From Rhodobacter maris (GTDB taxonomy: Bacteria > Pseudomonadota > Alphaproteobacteria > Rhodobacterales > Rhodobacteraceae), in the NCBI RefSeq assembly GCF_900217815.1, contig NZ_OBMT01000011.1, positions 1-64,000 of the forward strand: a DNA stretch of 64,000 bases, given 5' to 3'. Position numbers and translations under genes: made by a program. The notes beneath the pieces were generated by a model that saw only the letters and a program-made list of their open reading frames with translations, did not search any database and had not been told where the DNA came from. Position 1 is the first letter of the stretch. Every line of letters starts with the position of its first letter. Positions 53,151-62,304 of this stretch are shown in pieces.

Positions 53151-53857
53151 GCGCGGCCCTCGCGGCGATAATGGTAGGCACTCACCACCTCCATGCCGAG
53201 GCTCTGGTAGAGGGCATTGGCGGGCACATTGGCGCGGGTGACGACGAGGGAGAGGTCTTCTGCCCCCGCCTCTGCCGCCCATCGCGCGGCTTCGGCCATG
53301 ATTGCGCGGGCAAGGCCGGCGCGGCGATACTCGGGCAGGACCGTGAGCGCATGCAGCATCGCCGTGCGTTCATGGAGCGCGATGAAGGCTGCCCCGGCAG
53401 CGCGGTCGCGGATGCGCCCGAGCACCGCGGCCTTCGGCCCCGTGACCCGTTCCATCACCGCTTGCCGTTCTGCGCCGATGCCGGTCTCCGCCCAGACCTC
53501 GCGGGTGATGGCCAGGGGCGGCCAATGCACGAAAGCGGTGACGGGCGGCACATCGGTCGAGAGCTTTGAGAGTGGCGCGGCATGGATCACCACCGGATCG
53601 AAGAGTTCGTAGCCGCGCGCGGCGAGCGCGGCATCGAGCGCTTCCTCCCCCGGTCGGGCCATGAATTTCGGCTCCTGCCCGAGCGCGCGATGCGCTGCTT
53701 CGGCCGCGGCAATATCCGCCGCCTCAAACGGGGTCTCAAGGCTTGCGCAGCTCACCCGCGAGCCGCCGCCCAACCCCTCGCGCACCAGAAAGCCGCCTCC
53801 GCGCCGAGTGGTTGCCGGGGGCCATGTGGCGTCGATCACCGCGAAGAAATCGGTCAT
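53147..53857 (-). CDS. GNAT family N-acetyltransferase
   Basis: Protein of 236 residues. The C-terminal half has the acetyl-CoA motif LTVLPEYRRAGLARAIMAEAARWA followed by the typical NVPANALYQSLGMEVV ending. The N-terminal half is less conserved. Acceptor substrate unknown. The stop overlaps the OmpA-like start and the ATG overlaps the cinA-like stop, so three genes form a tightly coupled operon. Confidence 0.88.
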   Translation of the reverse strand: MTDFFAVIDATWPPATTRRGGGFLVREGLGGGSRVSCASLETPFEAADIAAAEAAHRALGQEPKFMARPGEEALDAALAARGYELFDPVVIHAAPLSKLSTDVPPVTAFVHWPPLAITREVWAETGIGAERQAVMERVTGPKAAVLGRIRDRAAGAAFIALHERTAMLHALTVLPEYRRAGLARAIMAEAARWAAEAGAEDLSLVVTRANVPANALYQSLGMEVVSAYHYRREGRA

Positions 53858-54582
53858 TGCCCCTCCGGGAACGCGGCCTTGAGCGCGGCAAAGGCGGCCT
53901 CGAGCGCCGCCGGATCGGTGCAGCGCACCACCAGATTGGTGCCGTAATTCCCCTCCGTCACAAAAGGATAGGAGCCGAAGGACACTTCGGGGTGCGCGGT
54001 GGCAAGCGTGCGCAGATCATCGGCAATCGCTGCTTCGGCGACCATCAGTTGCCAGTTGCGGCTCAGGAGCGGCGCGCCGCCCGCAAGCCGCGGCAGAAGC
54101 CCCGCCACCATCGCCTGAAAGATGTTCGGCACGCCTGCCATGACATGGCAATTGCCGATCGTGAAGCCGGGCGCGCCGGAGACCGGATTGTCGATCAGCG
54201 CCGCGCCGTCAGGGATGCGCGCCATCCGGAGCCGCGCCTCGGTAAACTCGACCCTGCGCGCGGCGTAATGCGTCGCCAAAATCGCGCGGGCGTCCGCGCG
54301 CACGGAGATCGGCCGGTCGAAAGCCTCGGCGACGGCATCGGCGGTAATGTCGTCATGCGTGGGCCCGATGCCGCCCGAAGTGAAAAGCTGGTCATGCCCC
54401 GCCGCAAGCTCCCGCACCGCGGCGACGATGGTGGCGTGATCATCCGAAATCACCCGGATCTGGCGCAGGTCGAACCCCACCTTCACCAGCTCGCCTGCGA
54501 GGTGATGGGCGTTGCCCTCCCGGGTGCGGCCGGTCAATATTTCGTCGCCGATGATCAGGATCGCTGCGGTGGGATTGGGCAT
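53854..54582 (-). CDS. CinA-like molybdopterin-binding domain protein
   Basis: Protein of 242 residues. It contains the MoCF-like domain only: AAILIIGDEILTGRTREGNAHHLA, TSGGIGPTHDDITADAVAEAFDRP and VMAGVPNIFQAMV. The C-terminal NMN deamidase domain of full CinA is missing, as in many stand-alone members. The start at 54582 avoids a poorly conserved 24-residue extension. Its precise activity (nucleotide pyrophosphatase in CinA relatives) is not proved. It is divergent from map. Confidence 0.92.
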   Translation of the reverse strand: MPNPTAAILIIGDEILTGRTREGNAHHLAGELVKVGFDLRQIRVISDDHATIVAAVRELAAGHDQLFTSGGIGPTHDDITADAVAEAFDRPISVRADARAILATHYAARRVEFTEARLRMARIPDGAALIDNPVSGAPGFTIGNCHVMAGVPNIFQAMVAGLLPRLAGGAPLLSRNWQLMVAEAAIADDLRTLATAHPEVSFGSYPFVTEGNYGTNLVVRCTDPAALEAAFAALKAAFPEGQ

Positions 54583-54693
54583 ATTGGCCTCCTTGGCCCC
54601 GGTATAAGCCCCTGCGACCTTGCGGAAAAGCCCGGCTCTGGCCAAGCGGCGCAATTGTGACTATCTAGGGGCGGTTCGTGCAGGAGATGTAAA

Positions 54694-55503
54694 GTGACAG
54701 ACGCAGCGGGACGCGTGACGAAGGACGGCATCCGGATTTATGACGTGGCGGAATACGAGGGGATGCAGGCGGCGGGCCATGTGGCTGCGCGCATCCTTGA
54801 CGAGGTCGCGCCGCTGATCGAGCCCGGAGTGACGACCGCCGCGCTCGACGATTTTGTGCGCAACCGAGTGGAGGAACTCGGCGCAACCTCGGCGACAATC
54901 GGCTATCGCGGCTACAAGCATGCCTCCTGCATTTCGGTGAACCATGTGGTCTGCCACGGCATCCCGGGCCCGAAAGTGTTGAAGGACGGCGATATTCTCA
55001 ACATCGACGTGACGGTGATTCTGGACGGCTGGTTCGGCGATACCTCGCGGATGTATGTGGCGGGCAACCTGACCCGCAAGGCGGAGCGGCTCATCCAGGT
55101 CACCCATGACGCGCTGATGATCGGCATCGAGCAAGTAAAACCGGGCAATACTTTTGGCGACATCGGCCATGCGATCCAGGCCTATGTCGAGGCGCAGCGC
55201 ATGAGCGTGGTGCGCGATTTCTGTGGCCATGGCGTTGGCCGCGTGTTCCACGCGCCGCCGAATGTGCTGCACTATGGCCGCAAGGGCGCGGGGGCCGTGC
55301 TCGAAGAAGGGATGATCTTCACCATCGAGCCGATGGTGAACCTTGGCCGGCCCGAAACCAAGGTGCTTTCCGACGACTGGACTGCGGTCACTCGCGACAA
55401 GTCGCTCTCGGCGCAATTCGAGCATTCGGTGGGGGTGACCTGCGATGGCTGTGAGATCTTCACGCTGAGCCCGGCAAACCGGTTCCACCCGACCTGGGGC
55501 TGA
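54694..55503 (+). CDS. map: type I methionine aminopeptidase
   Basis: Protein of 269 residues that removes initiator Met. Metal ligands and the catalytic His are in LNIDVTVILDGWFGDTSRMYV (two Asp), GHGVGRVFHAPPNVLHYG (His), MIFTIEPMVNLG (Glu) and EHSVGVT (Glu). CISVNHVVCHGIPG carries the substrate His. Length and motifs are standard. It lies divergent from the cinA-like gene with about 110 bp between, and is essential in most bacteria. Confidence 0.97.
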   Translation: MTDAAGRVTKDGIRIYDVAEYEGMQAAGHVAARILDEVAPLIEPGVTTAALDDFVRNRVEELGATSATIGYRGYKHASCISVNHVVCHGIPGPKVLKDGDILNIDVTVILDGWFGDTSRMYVAGNLTRKAERLIQVTHDALMIGIEQVKPGNTFGDIGHAIQAYVEAQRMSVVRDFCGHGVGRVFHAPPNVLHYGRKGAGAVLEEGMIFTIEPMVNLGRPETKVLSDDWTAVTRDKSLSAQFEHSVGVTCDGCEIFTLSPANRFHPTWG

Positions 55504-55512
55504 GCGCGCGGC

Positions 55513-56733
55513 TCAGTCATATTTGCGCAGATCCTCGATCACCTTGCCGTCGTTGGGAAGCGAGCCGGGGGCGACCAGCTCGATCCGGCCCTTGAGCTTG
55601 AGCGCAGAAATGACCCCGGGCAGGAAATGTTCTGCATTGGTGGAGAGCGTTTCGATACGCACCGTCATCGCATCCATCTCTCCCTCGCGCGAGGCGACGA
55701 CACGCGCGCGGCGCACGTCGGGATGCGCGGCGACGAAGGCCGCGACCTGTTCGGGACGCACGAACATGCCTTTGATCTTCGTGGTCTGATCGGCGCGGCC
55801 CATCCAGCCCTTGATGCGGGTGTTGGTGCGCCCGCAGGGGGAGGCGCCGGGCAGCACAGCGCTCAGATCCCCCGTGGCAAAGCGAATGAGCGGATAATCG
55901 GGGTTGAGCGTTGTCACCACCACCTCGCCGACTTCCCCCGCGGCCACCGGATCGCCGGTGCCGGGGCGGACAATCTCGACGATCACGCCCTCGTCGACAA
56001 TCATTCCCTCCATCGCCGGGCTCTCATAGGCGATATTGCCGAGATCGGCCGTGGCATAGCATTGCAGGCAATGGATGCCGCGCGCGGCATATTCGGCGCG
56101 CAGGCTCGGGAAAAGAGCGCCACCGCCCACCGCCGCGCGCGTGATGGCGAGCCGCTCGCCCATTTCTTCGGCCTTGTCGAGGATCACCTTCAGATAATCG
56201 GGGGTGCCGGCATAAACGGTGGTGCCGATGTCGACCGCGGCACGCACCTGAAGCTCGGTCTGCCCGGTTCCGGCGGGGAGCACGGCTGCGCCCACCGCGC
56301 GCGCGCCACTTTCGAAGATCATCCCCGCCGGCGTCAGGTGATAGCCAAAGCAGTTCTGCACGATATCGCCGGGGCCCACGCCTGCAGCATGCAGAAACCG
56401 CCCCATCCGCCACCAGTCGGACGAAGTATCGCCGGGCTCGTAGATCGGCCCGGGGCTCTGGAAGATATGGGCGAAGGCATGGGCCGGTTTCGTGGTCAGC
56501 CCGCCGAAGGGCGCGGCAGATTTCTGCGCCGCACCGAGGTCCGATTTGCGCAGCACCGGGAGCTTTGCCAGAGCGCCAAGGCTGGTGATCTCTGCCGCCG
56601 CGACCGGGCCCAGATGCGCCGCCATCCCCGGCGCGGTGCGCGCGCGCGCAATCGCCTGCGGCAGCGCCACCGCAAGGGCCGCGGCGCGGGCATCGGCTGA
56701 GCGGGTTTCCAGATCGTCGTAGTAGCGGCTCAT
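55513..56733 (-). CDS. phenylacetate-CoA ligase-like adenylate-forming enzyme
   Basis: Protein of 406 residues in the PaaK-like branch of ANL ligases. YLKVILDKAEEMGERL, CYATADLGNIAYESPAMEG, RFATGDLSAVLPG, GWMGRADQTTKIKGMFVRPEQV and the C-terminal Lys in NDGKVIEDLRKYD match the family. The usual glycine-rich P-loop-like motif is less clear near the start. It activates a carboxylic acid with ATP and CoA. It is the last gene of the Liv cluster, whose first gene also encodes a CoA ligase, so the imported acid may be its substrate. Confidence 0.88.
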   Translation of the reverse strand: MSRYYDDLETRSADARAAALAVALPQAIARARTAPGMAAHLGPVAAAEITSLGALAKLPVLRKSDLGAAQKSAAPFGGLTTKPAHAFAHIFQSPGPIYEPGDTSSDWWRMGRFLHAAGVGPGDIVQNCFGYHLTPAGMIFESGARAVGAAVLPAGTGQTELQVRAAVDIGTTVYAGTPDYLKVILDKAEEMGERLAITRAAVGGGALFPSLRAEYAARGIHCLQCYATADLGNIAYESPAMEGMIVDEGVIVEIVRPGTGDPVAAGEVGEVVVTTLNPDYPLIRFATGDLSAVLPGASPCGRTNTRIKGWMGRADQTTKIKGMFVRPEQVAAFVAAHPDVRRARVVASREGEMDAMTVRIETLSTNAEHFLPGVISALKLKGRIELVAPGSLPNDGKVIEDLRKYD

Positions 56734-56811
56734 GGCAGGCTCTCCCTTGCCTTGGCGGGATTTTCTGCGCTGCAGAATGCTGCGCAGCAATTGCATTAAA
56801 TCAGTGGTTTG

Positions 56812-57633
56812 TCAGGCGAGCCAGCGCTTGCGGCGGCGGTAGGAGCGCACGTCACGGAAGCTCTTGCGACCATCATCCGACATGCCGAGGTAGAACTCCT
56901 TCACATCCGGGTTCTCGCGCAGCTGCGCGGCGGGGCCATCCATGACCACCCGACCGCTTTCCAGAATGTAGCCGTAATGCGCGTAGCGCAGTGCCACGTT
57001 GGTGTTTTGCTCGGCCAGGAGAAAGGTCACGCCCTCGCCCTCGTTCACCGCCTTCACAATCTCGAAGATCTGCTCGACCAACTGCGGCGCGAGCCCCATC
57101 GAGGGCTCGTCAAGCAAGATCGTCTCCGGGCGGGACATCAGCGCGCGCCCCATCGCCACCATCTGCTGCTCGCCGCCCGATGTGTAGCCCGCCTGCGATT
57201 TGCGGCGTTCCTTGAGGCGCGGAAAGTAGCTGTAGACCATCTCGAGATCTTTCATCACCTCGGCGCGGCCGTCCTTGCGGGTATAGGCGCCGGTGAGCAG
57301 GTTCTCCTCCACCGTCAGGTGTTCAAAGCAATGCCGCCCCTCCATCACCTGAATGACCCCCTTGCGCACGAGATCGGCGGGGGAGCCATCCTGCACCCGC
57401 TCGCCGCGGTAAAGGATCGTGCCCTTCGTCACTTCGCCGCGCTCGGAGCGCAGCAGGTTCGAGATCGCCTTCAACGTTGTCGTTTTCCCCGCGCCATTGC
57501 CGCCCAGAAGCGCGGTGATGCCGCCCTTGGGCACCGACAGGCTGACGCCCTTGAGCACAAGGATCACGTGGTTGTAGATCACCTCGATGTTGTTCACTTC
57601 GAGCAGCGTATCGGTCTTGGCGGCGTCAAGCAT
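56812..57633 (-). CDS. livF: branched-chain-type ABC transporter ATP-binding protein LivF
   Basis: ATPase of 273 residues. Walker A is LLGGNGAGKTTTLK, the signature YTSGGEQQMVAMGRAL, and Walker B ETILLDEPSMGLAP. The C-terminal extension (DDGRKSFRDVRSYRRRKRWLA) is longer and more basic than in E. coli LivF. The ATG at 57633 was chosen. It is separated from the upstream binding-protein gene by a strong hairpin. Together with LivG it powers the importer. Confidence 0.93.
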   Translation of the reverse strand: MLDAAKTDTLLEVNNIEVIYNHVILVLKGVSLSVPKGGITALLGGNGAGKTTTLKAISNLLRSERGEVTKGTILYRGERVQDGSPADLVRKGVIQVMEGRHCFEHLTVEENLLTGAYTRKDGRAEVMKDLEMVYSYFPRLKERRKSQAGYTSGGEQQMVAMGRALMSRPETILLDEPSMGLAPQLVEQIFEIVKAVNEGEGVTFLLAEQNTNVALRYAHYGYILESGRVVMDGPAAQLRENPDVKEFYLGMSDDGRKSFRDVRSYRRRKRWLA

Positions 57634-57653
57634 GGGCGTCCTCCGGGGGGAAA

Positions 57654-57675
57654 CCCCCGGCCCGAAGGCCGGGGG
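57654..57675 (-). terminator. GC-rich hairpin between binding-protein gene and livF
   Basis: A 9-bp stem (CCCCCGGCC with GGCCGGGGG) and, on the transcribed strand, a UUCG tetraloop followed by TTTCC. It probably acts as a partial terminator or 3' stabiliser that raises the level of the upstream binding-protein mRNA relative to livF. Confidence 0.6.
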
Positions 57676-57682
57676 AGTTGGG

Positions 57683-58969
57683 TTACTGGCAGCGCGGCGT
57701 AATGCCGGATTCTGCGGCGAAGGCCGCCGAATCCTCGGCAATCAGCGGGTCGAGCACATCGGCGTCAGACGTGATCCAGTCAGAGACTGCCCCCCATTTC
57801 TTCGTGCCCGCATCCCATTGCAGGATCATCGCCGAGCCCGGGCCGCCATGGTCGGCGCAGCTGGCGTGGATTTCCTGCGCGAAGCCCGGCAGGCCAAGCT
57901 CGGTCAGACGCGCCTCGGTGAGGTTGAGGTTCTCGAAGCCCTCGCGCACCTCATCGGGCGTCACCGCGGCATGGCCCGCCATGTCTTGCGCGGTGCGGAT
58001 CGCCTCGGAGATGATCATCGCCGCATACATGCCGCGCGAATAGAGCACGTTGCCGAGGTTGTCGCCCGCGCCCGCGGCCTTGCCCGGATCGAACACATAT
58101 TGCTTCAGGTCCGCATAGATCGGGAATTCGTCGCCGACGCCGTGGAAGCTGATCGACTTGTAGCCATTGGCCTTGTCGCCCGCGGGGCCGACGTCATTCT
58201 CCGAGCCCGACCACCAGACACCGATCATGTGTTCCATCGGGAAGCGGATGTTGACGGCCTCCTGAATCGCGACCTGGTTCATCACGCCCCAGCCCCACAT
58301 CAGCACGTAATCGGGCTTGTCGCGGCGGATTTGCAGCCATTGCGACTTTTGCTCCTGTCCGGGCGGGTCGACCGGCAGCAAGCTCAGGCTGAAGCCGTGC
58401 TTTTTGGCCAGTTCCTCAAGCGTGCGGATCGGCTCCTTGCCATAGGCGGAGTTGTGGTAGACAAGCGCGATCTTCTTGCCCTCAAGGCTGCCGCCGTTTT
58501 CATCGAGCAGATATTTGACCGCGACCGAGGCGCCGTCCCAATAGTTCGCCGGGTAGTTGAAGACCCATTCGAACACCGAGCCATTCGCCGCCGAGGTGCG
58601 CCCGTAGCCGGGGGTATAAAGCACATGATGGTCCGCGGTGACTTTCGGGATCAGCTGATAGGTGATGCCGGTCGAGAGCGGGTTATAGGCGAGCGCCGCC
58701 TGCCCCTTGGTGCTCTCGTAGCATTCGACGCCCTTTTCGGTGTTATAGGCGGTTTCGCATTCCGGCACCGCCACCTTTTCGCCGCCGATGCCGCCATCGC
58801 GCTCGTTCAACAGCGTGAAATAATCGGCAAAACCGTCGGCATAGGGAATGCCGTTGGCGGCATAGGAGCCGGTGCGATAGCTCAGGTTCGGCACCGTCAG
58901 ATCGGCGCTCGCCGTCTGCGCCGAGGCGATCAGCGCTGCCGCAGCGAGCGCGGCAAAGGTCTTTTTCAT
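57683..58969 (-). CDS. branched-chain-type ABC transporter substrate-binding protein
   Basis: Periplasmic protein of 428 residues in the Leu/Ile/Val-binding fold. The signal peptide is FAALAAAALIASAQTASA. The mature protein starts with DLTVPNLSYRTGSYAANGIPYADGFADYFTLLNERDGGIGG, where the substrate-binding part would lie. Conserved cysteines occur at ECETAYN, ECYESTKG and the C-terminal PRCQ. Ligand cannot be predicted; the neighbouring CoA ligases favour a carboxylate (aromatic or aliphatic) over an amino acid. A GGGAGG site precedes the ATG. Confidence 0.9.
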   Translation of the reverse strand: MKKTFAALAAAALIASAQTASADLTVPNLSYRTGSYAANGIPYADGFADYFTLLNERDGGIGGEKVAVPECETAYNTEKGVECYESTKGQAALAYNPLSTGITYQLIPKVTADHHVLYTPGYGRTSAANGSVFEWVFNYPANYWDGASVAVKYLLDENGGSLEGKKIALVYHNSAYGKEPIRTLEELAKKHGFSLSLLPVDPPGQEQKSQWLQIRRDKPDYVLMWGWGVMNQVAIQEAVNIRFPMEHMIGVWWSGSENDVGPAGDKANGYKSISFHGVGDEFPIYADLKQYVFDPGKAAGAGDNLGNVLYSRGMYAAMIISEAIRTAQDMAGHAAVTPDEVREGFENLNLTEARLTELGLPGFAQEIHASCADHGGPGSAMILQWDAGTKKWGAVSDWITSDADVLDPLIAEDSAAFAAESGITPRCQ

Positions 58970-59032
58970 ACGTTCATCCTCCCAATCACGTATTCGGTTG
59001 CTTTGGCCGGTTCTCCGGTCTTCTGGGGCCCT

Positions 59033-60109
59033 TCAATGCGGGAAGGGCCAGAGTCTCAGTTTCTCCTTGGCGATGCGCCAGAGCTGCGCGAGCCCATGCG
59101 GCTCGACGATCAGGAACAGAATGATCAACGCGCCGACAATCATCAGCTCAAGATGCGCCGCCACATCGGTGGGCCAACCGAAAGCCCCCACCAGTACGTT
59201 CTTCAGGAACACCGGCAAAAGCACGAGGAAAGCCGCCCCGGCGAAAGAGCCGAAGATCGAGCCAAGCCCCCCGATGATCACCATGAAGAGGACAAGGAAG
59301 CTCTTGTTGATGCCGAAAGCCTCGCCCACTTCCGCGGCGCCAAGATAGACCGAGAACAGAAGCGCCCCGGCGATGCCGATGAAGAACGAGGAGACGGCGA
59401 AGGCGGTGACTTTGGCAGTGAGCGGGTTCACTCCGATGATCTCGGCGGCAATGTCCATGTCGCGGATCGCCATCCATTTGCGCCCGACGGTGCCGCGGGT
59501 GAGGTTGCGCGCAACGAGCGCCACCAGCGTCAGGATCACAAGGCAGAACAGGTATTTCGCAACCGCCGAGGTTTGCGCGCCGGTGATGTAGATGCCCAGC
59601 ATGGTGCGGTCGGGCGCGGTGATCTGGCCCGAGGCGGAGTAGTTGTAAAACCACGGCACCTTGTTGAAGAGCCAGACCAAAAAGAACTGCGCGGCCAAGG
59701 TGGCGACGGCGAGGTAGAAGCCCTTGATCCGAAGCGAAGGCAGGCCAAAGAGCACGCCCACGCAAGCGGTGACCCCGCCCGCCAGGATCACATGGAAGAA
59801 AAAGGGCACCTCAGGGAAGGCGGTCATCAGCTTGTAGACCGCATAGGCCCCCACGGCCATGAAACCGCCGGTGCCCAGGCTCACCTGGCCCGCGAAACCC
59901 ACCAGAATATTGAGCCCGATCGCCGCGATCGCATAGATCAGGAACGGCACGAAGACCGCGTTTGCCCAGTAATCGTCGATCACGAAGGGCACCACGGCAT
60001 AGGCTATGAGCATCGCCGCCCAGAACCCCATCCGGTCCAGCCGGATCGGAAAGGTCTGGCTGTCGGCCCGGTAGCTCGTCTTGAAATCGCCTGCCTCACG
60101 GTAGAACAT
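59033..60109 (-). CDS. livM: branched-chain-type ABC transporter permease LivM
   Basis: Membrane protein of 358 residues with about nine helices. LNILVGFAGQVSLGTGGFMAVGAYA is the family core, and AAEIIGVNPLTAKVTAFAVSSFFIGIAGAL is the conserved permease loop that contacts the ATPase. The start at 60109 lies just upstream of RADSQTFPIRLDRMGF. It follows the two-helix small protein by about 49 bp. It is one of two permeases, with LivH, in the importer. Confidence 0.93.
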   Translation of the reverse strand: MFYREAGDFKTSYRADSQTFPIRLDRMGFWAAMLIAYAVVPFVIDDYWANAVFVPFLIYAIAAIGLNILVGFAGQVSLGTGGFMAVGAYAVYKLMTAFPEVPFFFHVILAGGVTACVGVLFGLPSLRIKGFYLAVATLAAQFFLVWLFNKVPWFYNYSASGQITAPDRTMLGIYITGAQTSAVAKYLFCLVILTLVALVARNLTRGTVGRKWMAIRDMDIAAEIIGVNPLTAKVTAFAVSSFFIGIAGALLFSVYLGAAEVGEAFGINKSFLVLFMVIIGGLGSIFGSFAGAAFLVLLPVFLKNVLVGAFGWPTDVAAHLELMIVGALIILFLIVEPHGLAQLWRIAKEKLRLWPFPH

Positions 60110-60158
60110 CAGCCTCTCCCCCGTTTTTGAATGCGGGGGAGGGCCGATGCCGTTCCCC

Positions 60159-60344
60159 TCAGCAGCCGCGCCGGATCCGCATCCAGGACCAGATCCCGGC
60201 CCCGGCGCCCATGGCGGCGAACAATATGTTGATGGTGCGCAGCGTGGCCGGTTCTTCCGGCGGGGCGGCAAGCGCGATCCAGCCGAAGGTCAGCGCCGCC
60301 AACCAACCGATGGTGAAGGCGATGGAACAGGTCTTGAGCGTCAT
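60159..60344 (-). CDS. small two-helix membrane protein in Liv cluster
   Basis: Protein of 61 residues from the ATG at 60344 with a GGGAGG site upstream. Two hydrophobic helices, IAFTIGWLAALTFGWIALAA and INILFAAMGAGAGIWSW, are joined by PPEEPATLRT; a basic tail (RIRRGC) suggests a cytoplasmic C-terminus. No family was recognised. Lying between livH and livM in a tight operon, it may be an accessory subunit or assembly factor. It is not part of the classic Liv system. Confidence 0.75.
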   Translation of the reverse strand: MTLKTCSIAFTIGWLAALTFGWIALAAPPEEPATLRTINILFAAMGAGAGIWSWMRIRRGC

Positions 60345-60506
60345 TGCGAAGAGGCCTCCCTACCTCTTGCGCAGCCCCGCAAGCGGGCCGCGCGTGATGC
60401 AACCCTTCCCCCCGCTCCGGGCCTCCCTGCCCGGCCGGGGAAGTGACAGGATGTCGCAGCCCGACCCGCCAATCAACAGATTTTTCCTTTTGCACCCGCA
60501 GCATGC

Positions 60507-61493
60507 TCAGACCCTCTCGATGATCCGCTCGCCGAACAGGCCTTGCGGTCGGAACACGAGGAAGAGGAGCGCGAGCACATAGGCGAACCAGTTTTCGGTG
60601 GCGCCTCCGATCAGCGGGCCGATCCAGAATTCGAAGAGTTTCTCGCCCATGCCGATGATCAGCCCGCCGACGATGGCGCCGGGGATCGAGGTGAACCCGC
60701 CCAGCATCAGAACTGGAAGCGCTTTCAAGGCGATGAGCGAGAGTGAGAATTGCACGCCGGATTTGGAGCCCCACATGATGCCTGCAACGAGCGCCACAAA
60801 GCCTGCGATGGACCACACCAAAACCCAGATGAAGCGCAGCGAGATGCCGACCGAAAGCGCGGCCTGATGGTCGTCGGCCACAGCGCGCAGCGCCCGGCCC
60901 TGTTTCGAATACTGGCTGAAAAGCGTGAGTGCCGCGACCAGAAGCACCGCGACGATGGAGGCGACAATATCGAGATTGTCGATGAAGAAGCCGTAGCCCA
61001 AAAGGCTGTCGGTCACCGATTCGATGGTCTCGTTGATCCCCTGCGGCAGGCCGACATCGAGCGTCTTGATATCGGCGCCCCACATCACATCGCCAAAGCC
61101 TTCAAGGAAATAGGCAAGGCCAATGGTCGCCATGAAGAGGATGATCGGCGCCTGATTGACGAGATGCTTGAGAACGAGCTTTTCGATGATGAGCGCCATC
61201 CCCACCATCACCCCGGCGGTGAGCAGAATCGCGAGCAGCGCCGGCACCTGCCAAGGGAAGGTTTCGAGATGCCCGCCGGTCATCGCATTGATCAGATGCG
61301 CAAAGGGCACCTGGCCTTTCTGGATGCCAACGAGCGTGAGTGCGGCGAAAAGGGCGAGCACCCCCTGCGCATAGTTGAAGACGCCGGAGGATTTGTAGAT
61401 CAAGACGAAACCAAGGGCGACGAGCGCATACATCACCCCGGCCATCAACCCGTTCAGCGCGGCCTCGGCGGCGTAGAGAAGCTGGTCAGTCAT
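60507..61493 (-). CDS. livH: branched-chain-type ABC transporter permease LivH
   Basis: Membrane protein of 328 residues with about eight helices. LNGLMAGVMYALVALGFVLIYKSSGVFNYAQGVLAL is the family start. AVADDHQAALSVGISLRFIWVLVWSIAGFVALVAGIMWG is the ATPase-contact loop region. The start at 61493 overlaps the end of livG by 8 bp. It partners LivM. Confidence 0.94.
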   Translation of the reverse strand: MTDQLLYAAEAALNGLMAGVMYALVALGFVLIYKSSGVFNYAQGVLALFAALTLVGIQKGQVPFAHLINAMTGGHLETFPWQVPALLAILLTAGVMVGMALIIEKLVLKHLVNQAPIILFMATIGLAYFLEGFGDVMWGADIKTLDVGLPQGINETIESVTDSLLGYGFFIDNLDIVASIVAVLLVAALTLFSQYSKQGRALRAVADDHQAALSVGISLRFIWVLVWSIAGFVALVAGIMWGSKSGVQFSLSLIALKALPVLMLGGFTSIPGAIVGGLIIGMGEKLFEFWIGPLIGGATENWFAYVLALLFLVFRPQGLFGERIIERV

Positions 61494-62304
61494 GGGCCAC
61501 CCCCAGATAGGCGTCGATCACATCTTGATTGTTGCGCACCTCTTCGGGCGGGCCGTCGCCGATCTTGCGGCCGTAATCCATCACGACAACACGGTCGGAA
61601 AGGTCCATCACCACGCCCATGTCATGCTCGATGAGCACGGTGGTGGTGCCGAATTCGTCGTTCACATCAAGGATGAAGCGGCACATGTCCTCCTTCTCCT
61701 CGACGTTCATCCCGGCCATCGGCTCGTCGAGCAGCAGGATCTTCGGCTCGGCGGCGAGCGCGCGGGCCAGTTCCACCCGCTTTTTCAGCCCATAGGGCAG
61801 ACGGCCCACGGGTGTTTTCCGAATATTCTGAATTTCTAGGAAGTCGATGATCTTCTCGACCTTTTCGCGGTGGGCGTCTTCCTCTTCAGCCGCCTTGCCC
61901 ATCCAGAGCGCTTGGCTCAGAAGCCCCGATTTCATCAGTGTGAGCCGCCCGGTCATGATGTTGTCGAGCACCGACATGCCGTCAAAAAGCGCGATGTTCT
62001 GGAAGGTGCGGGCAATGCCGAGGCGGGCGACCTGATAAGGGCGCATGGCCGGGCGCCGCTCGCCGCGAAACCAGACCTCGCCCTCGGTGGGCACATAAAA
62101 GCCCGAGATCACGTTCAGCATCGAGCTTTTGCCCGCGCCATTGGGGCCGATGATGGCGCGGATCTCGCCCTCGCGGATATCAAACGAGATATCCTTGATC
62201 GCCACCACGCCACCAAAGCGGAGGGTGATGTTTTTCAACTCCATCAGTACGCCGCCGATCTGGCGGCCATCGGCCGTGGTATAGCCCTCGATCATGTCTT
62301 TCAT
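61486..62304 (-). CDS. livG: branched-chain-type ABC transporter ATP-binding protein LivG
   Basis: ATPase of 272 residues. Walker A is IIGPNGAGKSSMLN, the signature LPYGLKKRVELARAL, Walker B ILLLDEPMAGMN and the switch His in VLIEHDMGVVM. It overlaps the upstream CoA-ligase gene by 4 bp and the downstream livH by 8 bp. The N-terminal 20 residues (IEGYTTADGRQIGGVLMEL) precede the normal family start, so the true start may be a later Met. Confidence 0.94.
   Translation of the reverse strand: MKDMIEGYTTADGRQIGGVLMELKNITLRFGGVVAIKDISFDIREGEIRAIIGPNGAGKSSMLNVISGFYVPTEGEVWFRGERRPAMRPYQVARLGIARTFQNIALFDGMSVLDNIMTGRLTLMKSGLLSQALWMGKAAEEEDAHREKVEKIIDFLEIQNIRKTPVGRLPYGLKKRVELARALAAEPKILLLDEPMAGMNVEEKEDMCRFILDVNDEFGTTTVLIEHDMGVVMDLSDRVVVMDYGRKIGDGPPEEVRNNQDVIDAYLGVAHD

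Noticed and set aside
57587-60130. Long plus-strand open frame (over 840 codons) across livF, the binding-protein gene and livM
   Set aside because: It is antisense to three genes with clear ABC motifs and has no recognisable domain.
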